From: Providencia sp. PROV188
Lineage (GTDB): Bacteria > Pseudomonadota > Gammaproteobacteria > Enterobacterales > Enterobacteriaceae
Assembly: GCF_027595165.1 (NCBI RefSeq)
Contig: NZ_CP097291.1
Location: 2,604,001 to 2,668,000, forward strand
DNA: 64,000 nt
Direction of reading: 5' to 3'
Position 1 is the first letter of the stretch. Every line of letters starts with the position of its first letter. Shown here piece by piece: positions 6,297 through 15,638 of this stretch. The notes under the pieces are model-generated. The model had not been told where the DNA came from. It worked only from the letters and a program-made list of their open reading frames with translations, and ran no database searches. The translations under genes and the position numbers were made by a program.

Positions 6297-7432
6297 CCAT
6301 CCGTCAAAATAAAACCAAAAATACTTTGGTTATTACATTCACTTATAAAGGGGTTCTGTGTAGGGAACCCCTATCCCGGCTAACCGTAGATAATAAAAAT
6401 ATTAAATATGCAGAAAGGCTACTCGCCGAAATTCAGAATCATATAGAAAAAGGTACATTTAATTACCACAAGTATTTCCCTAACTCTAAAAAATCAAATT
6501 TCTTCGGTGATAATAATCGTGAAAAAAGAGTTATTGATTATTTGGAGGAGTATCTTGTGATTTGTGAAACTAGAAATCTGTCACCATCGACTATCAAAGG
6601 CTATGAAAAATGCAAAAGTTCCCTATCAGATTTGCACCAATTACATGTTTCATCACTCACACCTGCAATCCTAAAAAACTGGATACAAAAGCAAACGACA
6701 GTATTAAAAACCATCCGTAATCAGCTCTCTTTCTTGCGTAGCTCGCTAGATGAAGCCATTACTGATGGGATTATATCAATTAATCCAGTCAGCCTAGTAT
6801 CAGCATCAAGATATCAATCAAAAAATAGTGGTTCTGAAAGTAACTATATTGTTGACCCATTATCACCACAAGAAGTATCCGCCCTACTCGCTGCAGCAAA
6901 ATACGAGCAATGGAAAAACTTATTCCAGTTTGCCATTAATACTGGATTAAGAAGCTCCGAATTATGTGCATTGAGATGGAGTGATATAGATTTCATAGAA
7001 AATACCGCACATGTGCAGTCCGCAAGTGTCGTTGGCGTTATTAAGAAAACCAAAACTAAAGCCGGTACCAGAAAGGTAGAATTGAACAGTGAAGCAATGA
7101 ACGCCTTGAATGACCAGAAGCAATTCACGTTTATGAAAGATGGTGTGATTTTTGAAGACCCAAAAACAAATAAAGCTTGGGCAGGCGCTGATGCAATCAG
7201 AAAGAAAGCATGGGTGCCAACGCTGAAAAAAGCGGGCATTCGATATCGCAATCCATATCAAACAAGGCATACATTTGCCACGAGACATATTAGCCAAGGC
7301 GCTAACCTGTTTTGGCTAGCTGGGCAAATGGGGCATAAAGGGCCTGAAATGTTGTTTAGGCACTATGGGGGATATCTTAAGGAGTATGACGGAAGTACGG
7401 TGAATAATATTCATAGATCAAAATTAATTTGA
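6251..7432 (+). CDS. int: Tyrosine-family phage integrase
   Basis: 393 aa. Residues 1-75 form an arm-type DNA-binding domain (DUF3596-like), about 90-180 the SAM-like core-binding domain, and 200-390 the catalytic domain. Catalytic residues seen: R234 (TGLRSSE), R339, H362 (MGH) and nucleophile Y372 (FRHYGG). In the second box the usual His of HxxR is Tyr (Y336-Q-T-R339). It points at the ssrA-like attachment site 2.1 kb to the right, so it is the integrase of this prophage. It starts inside xis. Confidence 0.93.
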   Translation: MGQKKQAGYLLPRGVTIRQNKTKNTLVITFTYKGVLCREPLSRLTVDNKNIKYAERLLAEIQNHIEKGTFNYHKYFPNSKKSNFFGDNNREKRVIDYLEEYLVICETRNLSPSTIKGYEKCKSSLSDLHQLHVSSLTPAILKNWIQKQTTVLKTIRNQLSFLRSSLDEAITDGIISINPVSLVSASRYQSKNSGSESNYIVDPLSPQEVSALLAAAKYEQWKNLFQFAINTGLRSSELCALRWSDIDFIENTAHVQSASVVGVIKKTKTKAGTRKVELNSEAMNALNDQKQFTFMKDGVIFEDPKTNKAWAGADAIRKKAWVPTLKKAGIRYRNPYQTRHTFATRHISQGANLFWLAGQMGHKGPEMLFRHYGGYLKEYDGSTVNNIHRSKLI

Positions 7433-7580
7433 TATATAGGTTATTCATCTCGATCATAATAAAACTCAATTACCCGAATTATGCTAACTTCAGGCAATGA
7501 GAGATAACCTAAATCTTATTATAGTAATGAAAAATTAAAAAATCCTTAGTATAAATTTTAATTAAATTCATTGTTCATTA

Positions 7581-9257
7581 CTAATCAAGGTCAAGGTATA
7601 TATATTTATTAACTTGAGTAATACCATTTGCCTCATATACTTTAACCAAACGATTATTTGATTTATCATAAGATATAGAATCGAACAAACAAGCGTCACT
7701 AACATTGCTATTTATTTTTTGTAATGAATTATAGTTTCTACGAACCCAACTAAGTACAGCCTTATGCAAGGCGTATGTATTTCTACTAGTTCTTTTTTCA
7801 CTAGGCTTCAATCCTAATGTCGATAAACAAAACCCTAAAATACGAGCTCCTTTGAAGTTAGGACTTGTATTCAATCTAATTATTTCATTGTAAATTAATC
7901 GACGTAACTTATGCTGAATAATTTTACTAGCTTCCCCTGTTTCTTTAGGACTAAGAAAAAATGAATTAAAAACTGAGTTGTGATGAATTGACCACATACT
8001 ATACAAAGGTTTTGATATATAAGATGCATTATGAATCACGTCAAACATTGCATTTGATAAAGAATCGTAAATACAACTAGAAAAACCTAAATCGTCACCT
8101 CTAATACGTAAATTATAATTGAATTGGGTGTCTCTTGCATTTAACTTCTGAATCGCAGTCTCAAAAAATTTAGTTATCACTTTCAACTTTCGCGCTGAGT
8201 CTGACTGCCAAATATTATCAAGACCATTCAATGTATAAAGCTGACTTGAATGCTGAACTATCCGGTCTATCGTTCTTGAAAAAACATATGAGTGAGAGTA
8301 ATTCTTTTTACCAAAATAATCCTCAACGAATAATGAGAAAGCTCCCACATATGCTTTTAACTCTTTATCTGACCATGTTTGCTCTAATTCATAGTCAATA
8401 TCAAAAGCAGTACCTATATTTTCAACAAGATCAAACTTTCCAAATATAGCGCTACTCAATGGCTTAATTTTCCCTATGATGCCCGATTCATAATGACTTG
8501 ATTCATGATATAAAAATGAATCATTATACCTCAATGCTTCAGTTGTTATATTTTTAGAAAATATGCGTATATTCACATTGTATTTGTTTTTACTCTCTAT
8601 ATCTAAAAACAGATATAATACAAATGTTTGTGATGATTCTATAACTGCTTGACAAAAACGTTTATCTGAAATAAGACCTAAGATCTCATTAGCAGCACGT
8701 TCAATCATCGGAATATCTTTTATATCTCTTCTATCTCTAAATTTTAATGGTAAACTAGTTGCATATAAAATAATCTTATCTGTGGATCTTGACAATTCAT
8801 CAGAGACAATTGCAAGCTCACTTTTGGATCCCTTCAAAATATAATTATAAACAGTTTCAATATACCTTCTATATGTCATCTTACTAAATTTTGAAGGTCT
8901 AATAAATGCGAACCATACCCAAGAAATAAATGTTAGAAAGTAAACCCCAGCTAACAATGCTTGCCAAGTAACTGAGGAAATAAGATTTCCCTTGATCACA
9001 GGAAAACCATTAGCCCTCCATAGATCTGTCATCAAAGATAAAATCCCTACGAATAAAACAACCCAAAAAGTGATTTTCTCCAGAGGTACTGGGGCAGTTT
9101 TAACCCTAAAACGATAACGAGTATCTGCTATAGTCCATGCTAATACCATCAATGCTAAACCAGCTAAAAACTCAGAAAAACCAAAAATTTTAGGGCTATT
9201 AGGATCAAGATTAACCAAACATAAAACTTCATTACAAGCATTTATCATAATTAACAT
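7581..9257 (-). CDS. Unrecognised 558-aa membrane-anchored protein in the int-attR interval
   Basis: Three membrane helices at about 27-45, 61-79 and 97-119 are followed by a 440-residue cytoplasmic region with no motif I recognise: no Walker, nuclease or protease signature. The base composition is more AT-rich than in the flanking host genes. It is transcribed against int and ends 148 bp from it; it lies inside the prophage, between integrase and attachment site, a common site for lysogenic-conversion and antiphage genes. There is no clear Shine-Dalgarno; ATG 9257 and ATG 9248 are both possible. A membrane-tethered sensor or effector is speculation. Confidence 0.75.
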   Translation of the reverse strand: MLIMINACNEVLCLVNLDPNSPKIFGFSEFLAGLALMVLAWTIADTRYRFRVKTAPVPLEKITFWVVLFVGILSLMTDLWRANGFPVIKGNLISSVTWQALLAGVYFLTFISWVWFAFIRPSKFSKMTYRRYIETVYNYILKGSKSELAIVSDELSRSTDKIILYATSLPLKFRDRRDIKDIPMIERAANEILGLISDKRFCQAVIESSQTFVLYLFLDIESKNKYNVNIRIFSKNITTEALRYNDSFLYHESSHYESGIIGKIKPLSSAIFGKFDLVENIGTAFDIDYELEQTWSDKELKAYVGAFSLFVEDYFGKKNYSHSYVFSRTIDRIVQHSSQLYTLNGLDNIWQSDSARKLKVITKFFETAIQKLNARDTQFNYNLRIRGDDLGFSSCIYDSLSNAMFDVIHNASYISKPLYSMWSIHHNSVFNSFFLSPKETGEASKIIQHKLRRLIYNEIIRLNTSPNFKGARILGFCLSTLGLKPSEKRTSRNTYALHKAVLSWVRRNYNSLQKINSNVSDACLFDSISYDKSNNRLVKVYEANGITQVNKYIYLDLD

Positions 9258-9518
9258 TCTAGTTGAATTTTTCTCTATATTCTAACTGATTAAAAAATGA
9301 CTTCAAGCAAGTAGTATTTACACAGAATTATATTATTTACTCATCTTAACTAAGATTTAATTATTTTTAAGCAATCTCATTCCCTTATAGATTAAAAACA
9401 TAAACATGGTTTTAATATGACTACATCACGCCCTCCATGTGCACGCCTAGTGCACATGATGGAAGCTTAGTAAAAATACCCTTTAATATTCAAACAATTG
9501 AAAAATTCCGGATGCAGA
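9258..9518. other. Intergenic end of the prophage
   Basis: AT-rich stretch upstream of the 558-aa gene, presumably holding its promoter. The only structure seen is a perfect 9-bp inverted repeat CATGTGCAC-GCCTA-GTGCACATG at 9436-9458, about 60 bp inside the attachment core. It lacks a T-run and may be a protein-binding site near att. Confidence 0.5.
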
Positions 9519-9534
9519 TTCAACTCCCGCCAGC
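9519..9534 (+). repeat. attR: attR core: copy of the ssrA (tmRNA) 3' end
   Basis: TTCAACTCCCGCCAGC is identical to the T-arm/acceptor 3' portion of enterobacterial tmRNA as I remember it. The sequence to its left does not complete a T-stem, so only the right-hand part of the gene is present, as expected for the distal attachment site of an element integrated in ssrA. The original ssrA with attL should lie beyond the left edge. Confidence 0.75.
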
Positions 9535-9564
9535 CCGCCAATTCATCATGAGCGGGCTTTTTTT
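9533..9564 (+). terminator. Terminator inherited from ssrA
   Basis: GCCCGC/GCGGGC stem (9533-9538 with 9552-9557) followed by seven T. It overlaps the attR acceptor end, so it is probably the native ssrA terminator displaced by prophage insertion. Confidence 0.75.
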
Positions 9565-9628
9565 ATATCCTACGCAGCCTAATATAACCTAACTACCACA
9601 ACCACTTTAGACTGCCTCCAACAACCCA

Positions 9629-10273
9629 TCAATGATGCATCATTTCATGCACAATATCCTTACCGCTCATAGAATATGGATAATACGTTGGCCAATTATC
9701 TAATTGAGTCAATAAAGCCTCTTGAGATTCATTTCCCATATAGAGATGAAAATGCCCAGCTTTTTCTGGCGCAATAATATGATCACTAAATTGAATAAAC
9801 TTAGGGGCTTGGCTATCTTTATCCTTACACTCAAATAAATAACGGACGCCCTTCTTACCTGAAGAATAATTTAAAACTCGGTAACCCGCGTAATCATATT
9901 GGCACTGAGAGACTTTATCCCCTCGGTGAAATTCAATAATATTATTCTCAATGCCAATCATATCCACATCAGTTTTATACCCTTTGGCATAATAATCTCG
10001 ATATTCTTGCGCTGTTTTATCCTTATTCTTTGCAGCCTTATTCTGCATTACGGGATCTAACGTTCCATTAGCAAGATAAGGCTCCACAGATTGCCAAACA
10101 CCGTCCCAATCACTCAATTGACGGTCTTTAACATCACTATTATCAAAAATACCTTTTGCAGCATTGCGTTGTGCTTCCGTTTGCGGCTTATCATGATGAT
10201 GTTCATGCGCCATCGCTGTGTAACTGAATAAACTAGTAAGCACAAGCAATGAAAGAATATTTTTTACCATCAT
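9629..10273 (-). CDS. zinT: Periplasmic zinc-binding protein ZinT
   Basis: 214 aa with a signal peptide ending near residue 22 (A-M-A), then an H-E-HHH-D stretch and the lipocalin-like ZinT/YodA domain ([10 protein letters not shown]..., [13 protein letters not shown]). The conserved histidines near the C-terminus (HFHLYMG, the final HEMMHH) fit zinc binding. ZinT passes zinc to the ZnuABC importer in zinc starvation. Its ATG overlaps the stop of rpmE2 by 4 nt, so it is the second gene of a Zur-controlled operon. Confidence 0.95.
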   Translation of the reverse strand: MMVKNILSLLVLTSLFSYTAMAHEHHHDKPQTEAQRNAAKGIFDNSDVKDRQLSDWDGVWQSVEPYLANGTLDPVMQNKAAKNKDKTAQEYRDYYAKGYKTDVDMIGIENNIIEFHRGDKVSQCQYDYAGYRVLNYSSGKKGVRYLFECKDKDSQAPKFIQFSDHIIAPEKAGHFHLYMGNESQEALLTQLDNWPTYYPYSMSGKDIVHEMMHH

Positions 10274-10533
10274 TTTTCTTCTCTCGTTTGAACAAAATTC
10301 CCAAAACGCTTATTAAAGCGAGCAACATTCCCTTCCTGTGAATGGGTTTTCTGTTTCCCTGTATAAAACGGGTGTGAATGAGAGGACACATCGAGAAGAA
10401 CATATGGATAACTTTGCCCTTCAAACTCAACAGTTCTCTCTGTTTTTATCGTCGACCCAACTTTGAAATACACATCAGCAGCGGTATCGTGAAAAATCAC
10501 TGTCCGATAATCCGGATGAATATTCGGCTTCAT
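10270..10533 (-). CDS. rpmE2: Zinc-free ribosomal protein L31 type B
   Basis: 87 aa, starting [10 protein letters not shown]; the start at 10533 has GGAGGGG directly upstream. It lacks the CxxC zinc ligands of ordinary L31 and has the [13 protein letters not shown] and RF-x-KRFG signatures of L31B (YkgM). It replaces zinc-bearing L31 on ribosomes during zinc limitation, freeing zinc. It is first in the operon with zinT, behind a Zur box. Confidence 0.95.
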   Translation of the reverse strand: MKPNIHPDYRTVIFHDTAADVYFKVGSTIKTERTVEFEGQSYPYVLLDVSSHSHPFYTGKQKTHSQEGNVARFNKRFGNFVQTREEK

Positions 10534-10550
10534 AGCCCCTCCAATTGTTA

Positions 10551-10565
10551 TGTTATAATATAACA
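10551..10565 (-). promoter_or_regulatory. Zur operator
   Basis: TGTTATAATATAACA, symmetric apart from its central base, matches the core of the enterobacterial Zur box. It lies 18-32 bases upstream of the rpmE2 start, where bound Zur-Zn would block the promoter of rpmE2-zinT. Confidence 0.88.
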
Positions 10566-10566
10566 A

Positions 10567-11244
10567 TAATATTTTTTTTCATCGTTGACTACTCTTTTTT
10601 AGCCTTAATATTTATATGGTTTATTCAGTTTATTGTTGGCTGATGATTAAAAATACCAAACAGTACGATCGGAAAGCCAAACGAGGACGATGAAACAAAT
10701 CCAAAGTTGATGGTAAAAATTGCAGTCAATGATGAGTAATGAAAGCGTTTAATGATCAATAGCAATTCATTTTTATAAGAAGAGAATTAAGGTAGAAGCA
10801 ATTCTAAACTCTCGATTTTGATAACAATTAATACTCCGCTATCGCCCTACCCATAGAAAATTCACCCTTCAAAACATCATGTTAACTATATATTTCTCAT
10901 CAAGGGCTCCAACTTGACAATATTTAATCCGACATAACTACTATTAAGTTACTATTTAGATAAAACAACTGTATTTTTGAATTGGTAAGGATAAACATCC
11001 GTATTTTATCGTATCGTTTACCTGAAAAATGACGCCCTGCTCTATGATTGTTTCATTAAATTTAATATAAGAATAAAGAAATAACCTAATTTAGTCTGAA
11101 CTAAACAATTTTAATAAAAAAAACTAATGATTATTTTTATATCTTACTCGTCTACGCATTTGAGGTTTTATACTTATTTAATTAGAATTTTTGCCTATTG
11201 ATGTTAAGCACTACTCAAACTTATATGTCATGAAGGAAATGAAA
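10567..11244. other. Intergenic region upstream of the fimbrial locus
   Basis: About 680 bp, AT-rich. A TTGACA at 10914-10919 has only poor -10 candidates (TACTAT at 10939, 19-bp spacing). No RNA gene, repeat or credible coding frame was seen. It should contain the promoter of the XRE regulator at 11245. Confidence 0.4.
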
Positions 11245-11511
11245 ATGACAGGAAAATATCCTATTGCCAAAATAGTGGGGAGCAGAATAAAGAAACTTAG
11301 AAAAGAATACGGATTAACAGGAACAGAAGTAGCAGCGTATCTCAATGTGAGTCAACAACAGTATTCTCGTTATGAGCGTGGTATCAATAGAATTGATATA
11401 GATTCGCTCGTTATAATAGCTGACTTCTTCAAAATAAGTATACATTACTTCTTTGAAGACATCTCCATCGCACAAGTAAATAACAGAGCAGTGCAAGCAG
11501 AAATATATTAA
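11245..11511 (+). CDS. MrpJ-like XRE-family regulator
   Basis: 88 aa from the ATG at 11245, chosen because AAGGA lies seven bases upstream; the frame extends back to TTG 11191. A single HTH_3 domain (residues about 8-63) carries the SQQQYSRYERG recognition helix typical of the MrpJ family, which in Proteus links fimbrial expression to repression of flagella. It precedes the pilin gene by 234 bp on the same strand. It likely controls this operon or motility; that is family-based inference. Confidence 0.82.
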   Translation: MTGKYPIAKIVGSRIKKLRKEYGLTGTEVAAYLNVSQQQYSRYERGINRIDIDSLVIIADFFKISIHYFFEDISIAQVNNRAVQAEIY

Positions 11512-11657
11512 TAATGAATACCTGCATTCGAAGTTACGCTCTAAATTTTAAGGATCTCCTTATATTTATCCTATCATTTAACGAATAATCTATGCTCACA
11601 TTTTCGGGCACTATAATTCATTAGAGTTAATGAACATTACGCATCCATTAAATTACT

Positions 11658-11681
11658 GTGGTATCAATATATTGATATCAC
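11658..11681. promoter_or_regulatory. 24-bp near-perfect palindrome upstream of the pilin gene
   Basis: The central 16 bp TATCAATATATTGATA (11662-11677) are perfectly symmetric and the GTG/CAC ends extend it to 24 bp with one mismatched pair. It lies 65-88 bp before the pilin start, fitting an operator for a dimeric regulator. A GCTAAG/CTTAGC hairpin (11693-11711) lies between it and the gene. Confidence 0.5.
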
Positions 11682-11745
11682 GTTATTAACCTGCTAAGGC
11701 ACAGTCTTAGCCTATTAAAATTAGTATTACATAAAGGATTTAAAA

Positions 11746-12279
11746 ATGAAAAAGACATTATTAACCACTTCAATTATCGCATTAACTTTAGGTGCGGCGT
11801 CGACTGCATTTGCAGCTGATGTAGGAAGCGGCACAATTGAATTTAATGGCACAGTGAATACCGGTGCTTGTACTATTGCACCTTCTTCAGTAAATAAAGA
11901 AGTTCAATTAGGTTCTGTACCAGTAGCATCATTGAAAACAGCCGGAGCACAAGGTCCAAACGTTGACTTCACATTAGAATTATCTGACTGCGTATTAGAT
12001 CCAACTGAAAGTGAGACAGATTATTCTAAAGTTAAAGTAAGCTTTACTGGCCAAATGGATACCGCTGGTAACTTATGGGCGAGTACAGGTACGGCACAAA
12101 ACGTAGGTGTCTTATTCCAAAATGATGCTGGTCAAAGCATCAAAACTGGCGACACTATTACTCAAAATCTGAACGCAGGTGCAAATACAATTCACTTATC
12201 TGCACGCATGCAAGCATTAGGTCAAGCAACTTCAGGTTCTGTTAAATCAACTGTTGCATACGTTTTAGATTATCAATAA
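11746..12279 (+). CDS. Major fimbrial subunit (type 1-like pilin)
   Basis: 177 aa; signal peptide to A-F-A-A (about residue 23), then an Ig-like pilin domain with the disulfide pair C42/C82 and the donor-strand N-terminal segment (GSGTIEFNGTVNTGAC). The C-terminus ends with the usual aromatic beta strand (VAYVLDYQ). It polymerises as the shaft after passage through the chaperone and usher encoded next. Ribosome site AAAGGA. The 150-bp gap to the usher allows higher expression of the pilin than of the other genes. Confidence 0.95.
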   Translation: MKKTLLTTSIIALTLGAASTAFAADVGSGTIEFNGTVNTGACTIAPSSVNKEVQLGSVPVASLKTAGAQGPNVDFTLELSDCVLDPTESETDYSKVKVSFTGQMDTAGNLWASTGTAQNVGVLFQNDAGQSIKTGDTITQNLNAGANTIHLSARMQALGQATSGSVKSTVAYVLDYQ

Positions 12280-12428
12280 TTTTTAATATTACTATTCATT
12301 GTAATAAACTTTAATTAGTAATTAATTTACTGGATATGCTACGCCTAAAATTCATAGCATATCCAGTTATTATTTAAATAAAAACCTATAACAATAATAC
12401 TTTTTATATAATATTCCGGTCAATTAAA

Positions 12429-14903
12429 ATGAACAAATTTAAACAAAACATAGTGACGAGTTTAATATCTAGCTTATTTTTATATTCAAACTATGTAAAT
12501 GCAGACTCTGTTCAATTTAATCAGGATGCTTTATCTATTTCTGGCGATACAAATATTGACTTGAGTTCATTTGAAAAAAATCACTCACAGGAAGGCGCTT
12601 ATTTTTCTAACGTATCAATTAACGGTAGAAGGACAAACTTTTTTGATAAAATTGACTTCTTTAATAAAGAAGGATCTATACAACCCTGCATTTCACAAAA
12701 AATAATAGACGTTATTGGCTTAAAAGAAGAGTTCATCAATAAAATACCAACATGGTCAGATGGCCAGTGCTATGATTTATCAGCACAGGACGATAATATT
12801 TCATCACTCTTTGATGATGAAAAGCAAGAACTTTCATTATCAATACCGCAAGCTTATTTCCTATACTCAGATGAAAACTGGGTGCCGCCTATGCAACGTG
12901 AAGTAGGCATTAATGCACTAGTATTTGACTATAATATAGTAGAAAACTACATAAAATATAAGAATGCTCAAGATACAAATAACTTAAGCTCATTTGGTGC
13001 CATTGGTACAAATATGGGACGTTGGAGATTCCGTAGTAACTATCAATTCCAAAAAGATTTTAATAATAGTAACAACGATAGTTTTAAATGGGTTCAAACC
13101 TATCTTTTTACTGATTTACCTGACTTATCAGCTAAGTTCTTTGTAGGAAAATATTATACAGCTAGCCAGATTTTTGATTCTGTACGCTTTAATGGCGTAA
13201 GTGTTTTCACTGACGACAATATGCTGCCATCAATTCTAAGAGGTTATGCACCAAATATAACCGGTACAGCAACCAGTAACGCGACTGTCGTTATTTCTCA
13301 GAATGGACGTATATTAAGCCAAGTAAAGGTTGCTCCAGGACCTTTTTCTATTGATAACTTGAGTTCTGCTTTATCGGGTACCTTAGACGTCAAAATTACG
13401 GAAGAAGATGGTTCTGTTAGAGAGTACCAAATATCATCAACTAACATTCCATTTTTAACTCGACCAGGTATGTTTCAATATAAATTAAATGCCGGTCGAT
13501 TAGCACCAATGGGTGAAAATAATGTTGATAATGATTTTATTTCAACCGAATTTTCTTGGGGATTATTTAATAACTTATCCGTTTTTGGTGGTTTATTTTC
13601 AACATCAGATAGTGAATATATTGCTTATAATGCGGGTCTAGGTATAAACATGGAGCGCTTAGGTGCAATATCATTTGATATTACACAGTCTAAAAATCGC
13701 TTACATACTACAAATTCAAGTACAGGTGAAAGCTATAGAATCAATTATGCAAAACGATTCTCTAACTCCAGTCGACTCGATTTAACTGGATATCAGTTCT
13801 CAAATGAAGGATTCATGTCCGTTAATAATTTTATTTATACGAAAGGTAATCCATCGAACCATCATTTTCGCCAGAAAAATGTTTTTACAACATCATTTAC
13901 TCAGCAAATACCTGATTTCAATGCTGATGTAAGCTTAAGTTATTCAAGAGAAAGTTATTGGAATGAACCTAAAAACAACGATACTTTAAGTGTATCGTTT
14001 AATAAAACAATTAAAAATGACTTTTTTGATAATGCGCTTTTATCATTATCAGTCAGTGAAAGTAGTTATGTGAGAGGAAGTAAATCTAAGCAGGCTTATC
14101 TTTCATTAAGTATTCCTTTTGTTGGCGAAAAGAATTCGCGATTACAATATTTTAGTTCATACAATGACCAAGATAAAAAATACAGTAATAATGTTAATTA
14201 CCATACAAAAATCGATAGCAATAATTTAAGCCTGGGACTTTCGACAAGAGACTTTTTTGAAAATACAACGATAAACGCATCTGCATCTCGTGATACCCAA
14301 TATGGGACAGCACAGATAACGGGTTCATTTGGTGATGATTATCGTACATTAAGCGGAACGCTAGATGGCTCATTAACAATTACAAGCCAAGGTCCTGTTT
14401 TACATAGAAGAGTCTATGACAATCAAGCAAGAATGGTGATTGATACCGATAATGCTAAAGATGTTTCAATCAATCAAAACGAGTCAATTACAAATAGATT
14501 TGGCTTAGCGGCAATTAGTAATGTGCCGACATATTACAAATCAACTCAATATGTTGATCTGAATAATATACCTGAAAATGTCAGTGTGGATGATAGCGTC
14601 ATTGAATCAACTTTAACTGATGGTGCCGTCGGTTATGCAAAACTCAATACGATTATTGGCGAAAAAGCATTAATTACCATCAAGTTTCCTGATGGAAAAA
14701 CACCACCGTTTGGAGCTTTAGTTTATGACTCAGCAAAAGATACCGTATTAGGTATGGTTGCTGAGAATGGTCAAGTTTATTTAACCGGAATTCAACCGAA
14801 CCAAAAATTAATCGTTAAATGGAATGGTGGGCAATCATGTCAATTAGTGACGGATAGCCAGATCATTCAAAACATCAATAATGTGATTTGTAATAAAGAA
14901 TAA
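12429..14903 (+). CDS. Fimbrial outer-membrane usher
   Basis: 824 aa, within the usual 800-850 range. Signal peptide of about 25 residues, N-terminal chaperone-binding domain (FNQDALSISGDTNIDLSSFE), a 24-strand barrel interrupted by the plug (around GTATSNATVVISQNGRILSQVKVAPGPF, residues 278-310), and C-terminal domains ending with a Cys pair (SCQL...NNVICNKE). It secretes and assembles the pilin, adaptor and adhesin. It ends six bases before the chaperone start. Confidence 0.95.
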   Translation: MNKFKQNIVTSLISSLFLYSNYVNADSVQFNQDALSISGDTNIDLSSFEKNHSQEGAYFSNVSINGRRTNFFDKIDFFNKEGSIQPCISQKIIDVIGLKEEFINKIPTWSDGQCYDLSAQDDNISSLFDDEKQELSLSIPQAYFLYSDENWVPPMQREVGINALVFDYNIVENYIKYKNAQDTNNLSSFGAIGTNMGRWRFRSNYQFQKDFNNSNNDSFKWVQTYLFTDLPDLSAKFFVGKYYTASQIFDSVRFNGVSVFTDDNMLPSILRGYAPNITGTATSNATVVISQNGRILSQVKVAPGPFSIDNLSSALSGTLDVKITEEDGSVREYQISSTNIPFLTRPGMFQYKLNAGRLAPMGENNVDNDFISTEFSWGLFNNLSVFGGLFSTSDSEYIAYNAGLGINMERLGAISFDITQSKNRLHTTNSSTGESYRINYAKRFSNSSRLDLTGYQFSNEGFMSVNNFIYTKGNPSNHHFRQKNVFTTSFTQQIPDFNADVSLSYSRESYWNEPKNNDTLSVSFNKTIKNDFFDNALLSLSVSESSYVRGSKSKQAYLSLSIPFVGEKNSRLQYFSSYNDQDKKYSNNVNYHTKIDSNNLSLGLSTRDFFENTTINASASRDTQYGTAQITGSFGDDYRTLSGTLDGSLTITSQGPVLHRRVYDNQARMVIDTDNAKDVSINQNESITNRFGLAAISNVPTYYKSTQYVDLNNIPENVSVDDSVIESTLTDGAVGYAKLNTIIGEKALITIKFPDGKTPPFGALVYDSAKDTVLGMVAENGQVYLTGIQPNQKLIVKWNGGQSCQLVTDSQIIQNINNVICNKE

Positions 14904-14909
14904 AATATT

Positions 14910-15629
14910 ATGAAAAAATTTAAATTAATTATCAGTAGCTTATTACTAGTTAGTGCATATACACATGCATCAATTTCAGCAGACCGTACACGAGTCATTT
15001 ATAATGAAGCCAGCAAAGGCGTTAGCATTGTTGTAGAAAATACTGACAGTAAAGACCCTTTTTTAGTTCAATCTTGGATTGAAGATGAAAATAGCCATAA
15101 AATTTCTGATCCATTAATAGCATTGCCATTATTGCAGCGTATTGAGCCCAATCAAAAGAAGCAAGTCAGGATCAGCACTACGAAAAATAATTTGAAAGCT
15201 CCAAGTGATAAAGAATCATTATTCTATTTTAATGTACTAGGAATACCGCCAAAAAGTGAACTAGAGAATGCGGTTGAAATTGTTATTCAATCTAGATTTA
15301 AACTTTTTTATCGACCAACAGGATTGAAAAAATACCCTGATAATAACTGGCAAAAAGAATTAAAAATTGAAAAAAGTGGTAATTCATTAAAGTTAACAAA
15401 TCCAACTCCTTACCATGTTGTGATTATTAACATTAATGATAATGCGAGTAAAGTTGAAAATTTCCAAGAAATAGTTATTAAACCAAATAGTAATGCCAGC
15501 TACTCCTTGAATGATAAAAAAATAAAGTCATCCAACATGGTATTAACGTATATTGATGATTATGGAACACCAAAACTATTAAATTATACCTGCCAAAGTG
15601 CAACATGTTCATTAGTTAATGAAAAATAG
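14910..15629 (+). CDS. Periplasmic fimbrial chaperone
   Basis: 239 aa with a signal peptide (to about residue 24). Two Ig domains of the PapD type: the N-terminal domain has the ADRTRVIYNE strand and SKGVSIVVENT; the central LLQRIEPNQKKQVRI block is the G1-strand/conserved motif region, and LFYFNVLGIPPKS is the family signature. It binds pilin subunits by donor-strand complementation and delivers them to the usher. Confidence 0.95.
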   Translation: MKKFKLIISSLLLVSAYTHASISADRTRVIYNEASKGVSIVVENTDSKDPFLVQSWIEDENSHKISDPLIALPLLQRIEPNQKKQVRISTTKNNLKAPSDKESLFYFNVLGIPPKSELENAVEIVIQSRFKLFYRPTGLKKYPDNNWQKELKIEKSGNSLKLTNPTPYHVVIININDNASKVENFQEIVIKPNSNASYSLNDKKIKSSNMVLTYIDDYGTPKLLNYTCQSATCSLVNEK

Positions 15630-15638
15630 GAAGAGATC

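Noticed and set aside
6844..7297. Two leftward frames of 111 and 135 codons inside int
   Set aside because: Antisense shadows of the integrase catalytic domain; composition is unnatural and there is no ribosome site.
9505..9540. Functional tRNA or tmRNA gene
   Set aside because: Only the 3' end is there; the T-stem does not pair and no upstream arm is found.
10914..10944. Promoter at TTGACA 10914
   Set aside because: The best -10 is at 19-bp spacing and weak; not strong enough to list.
11512..11745. Invertible fimbrial promoter
   Set aside because: No separated inverted-repeat pair and no FimB/MrpI-type recombinase near the operon; the palindrome found is a single compact site.
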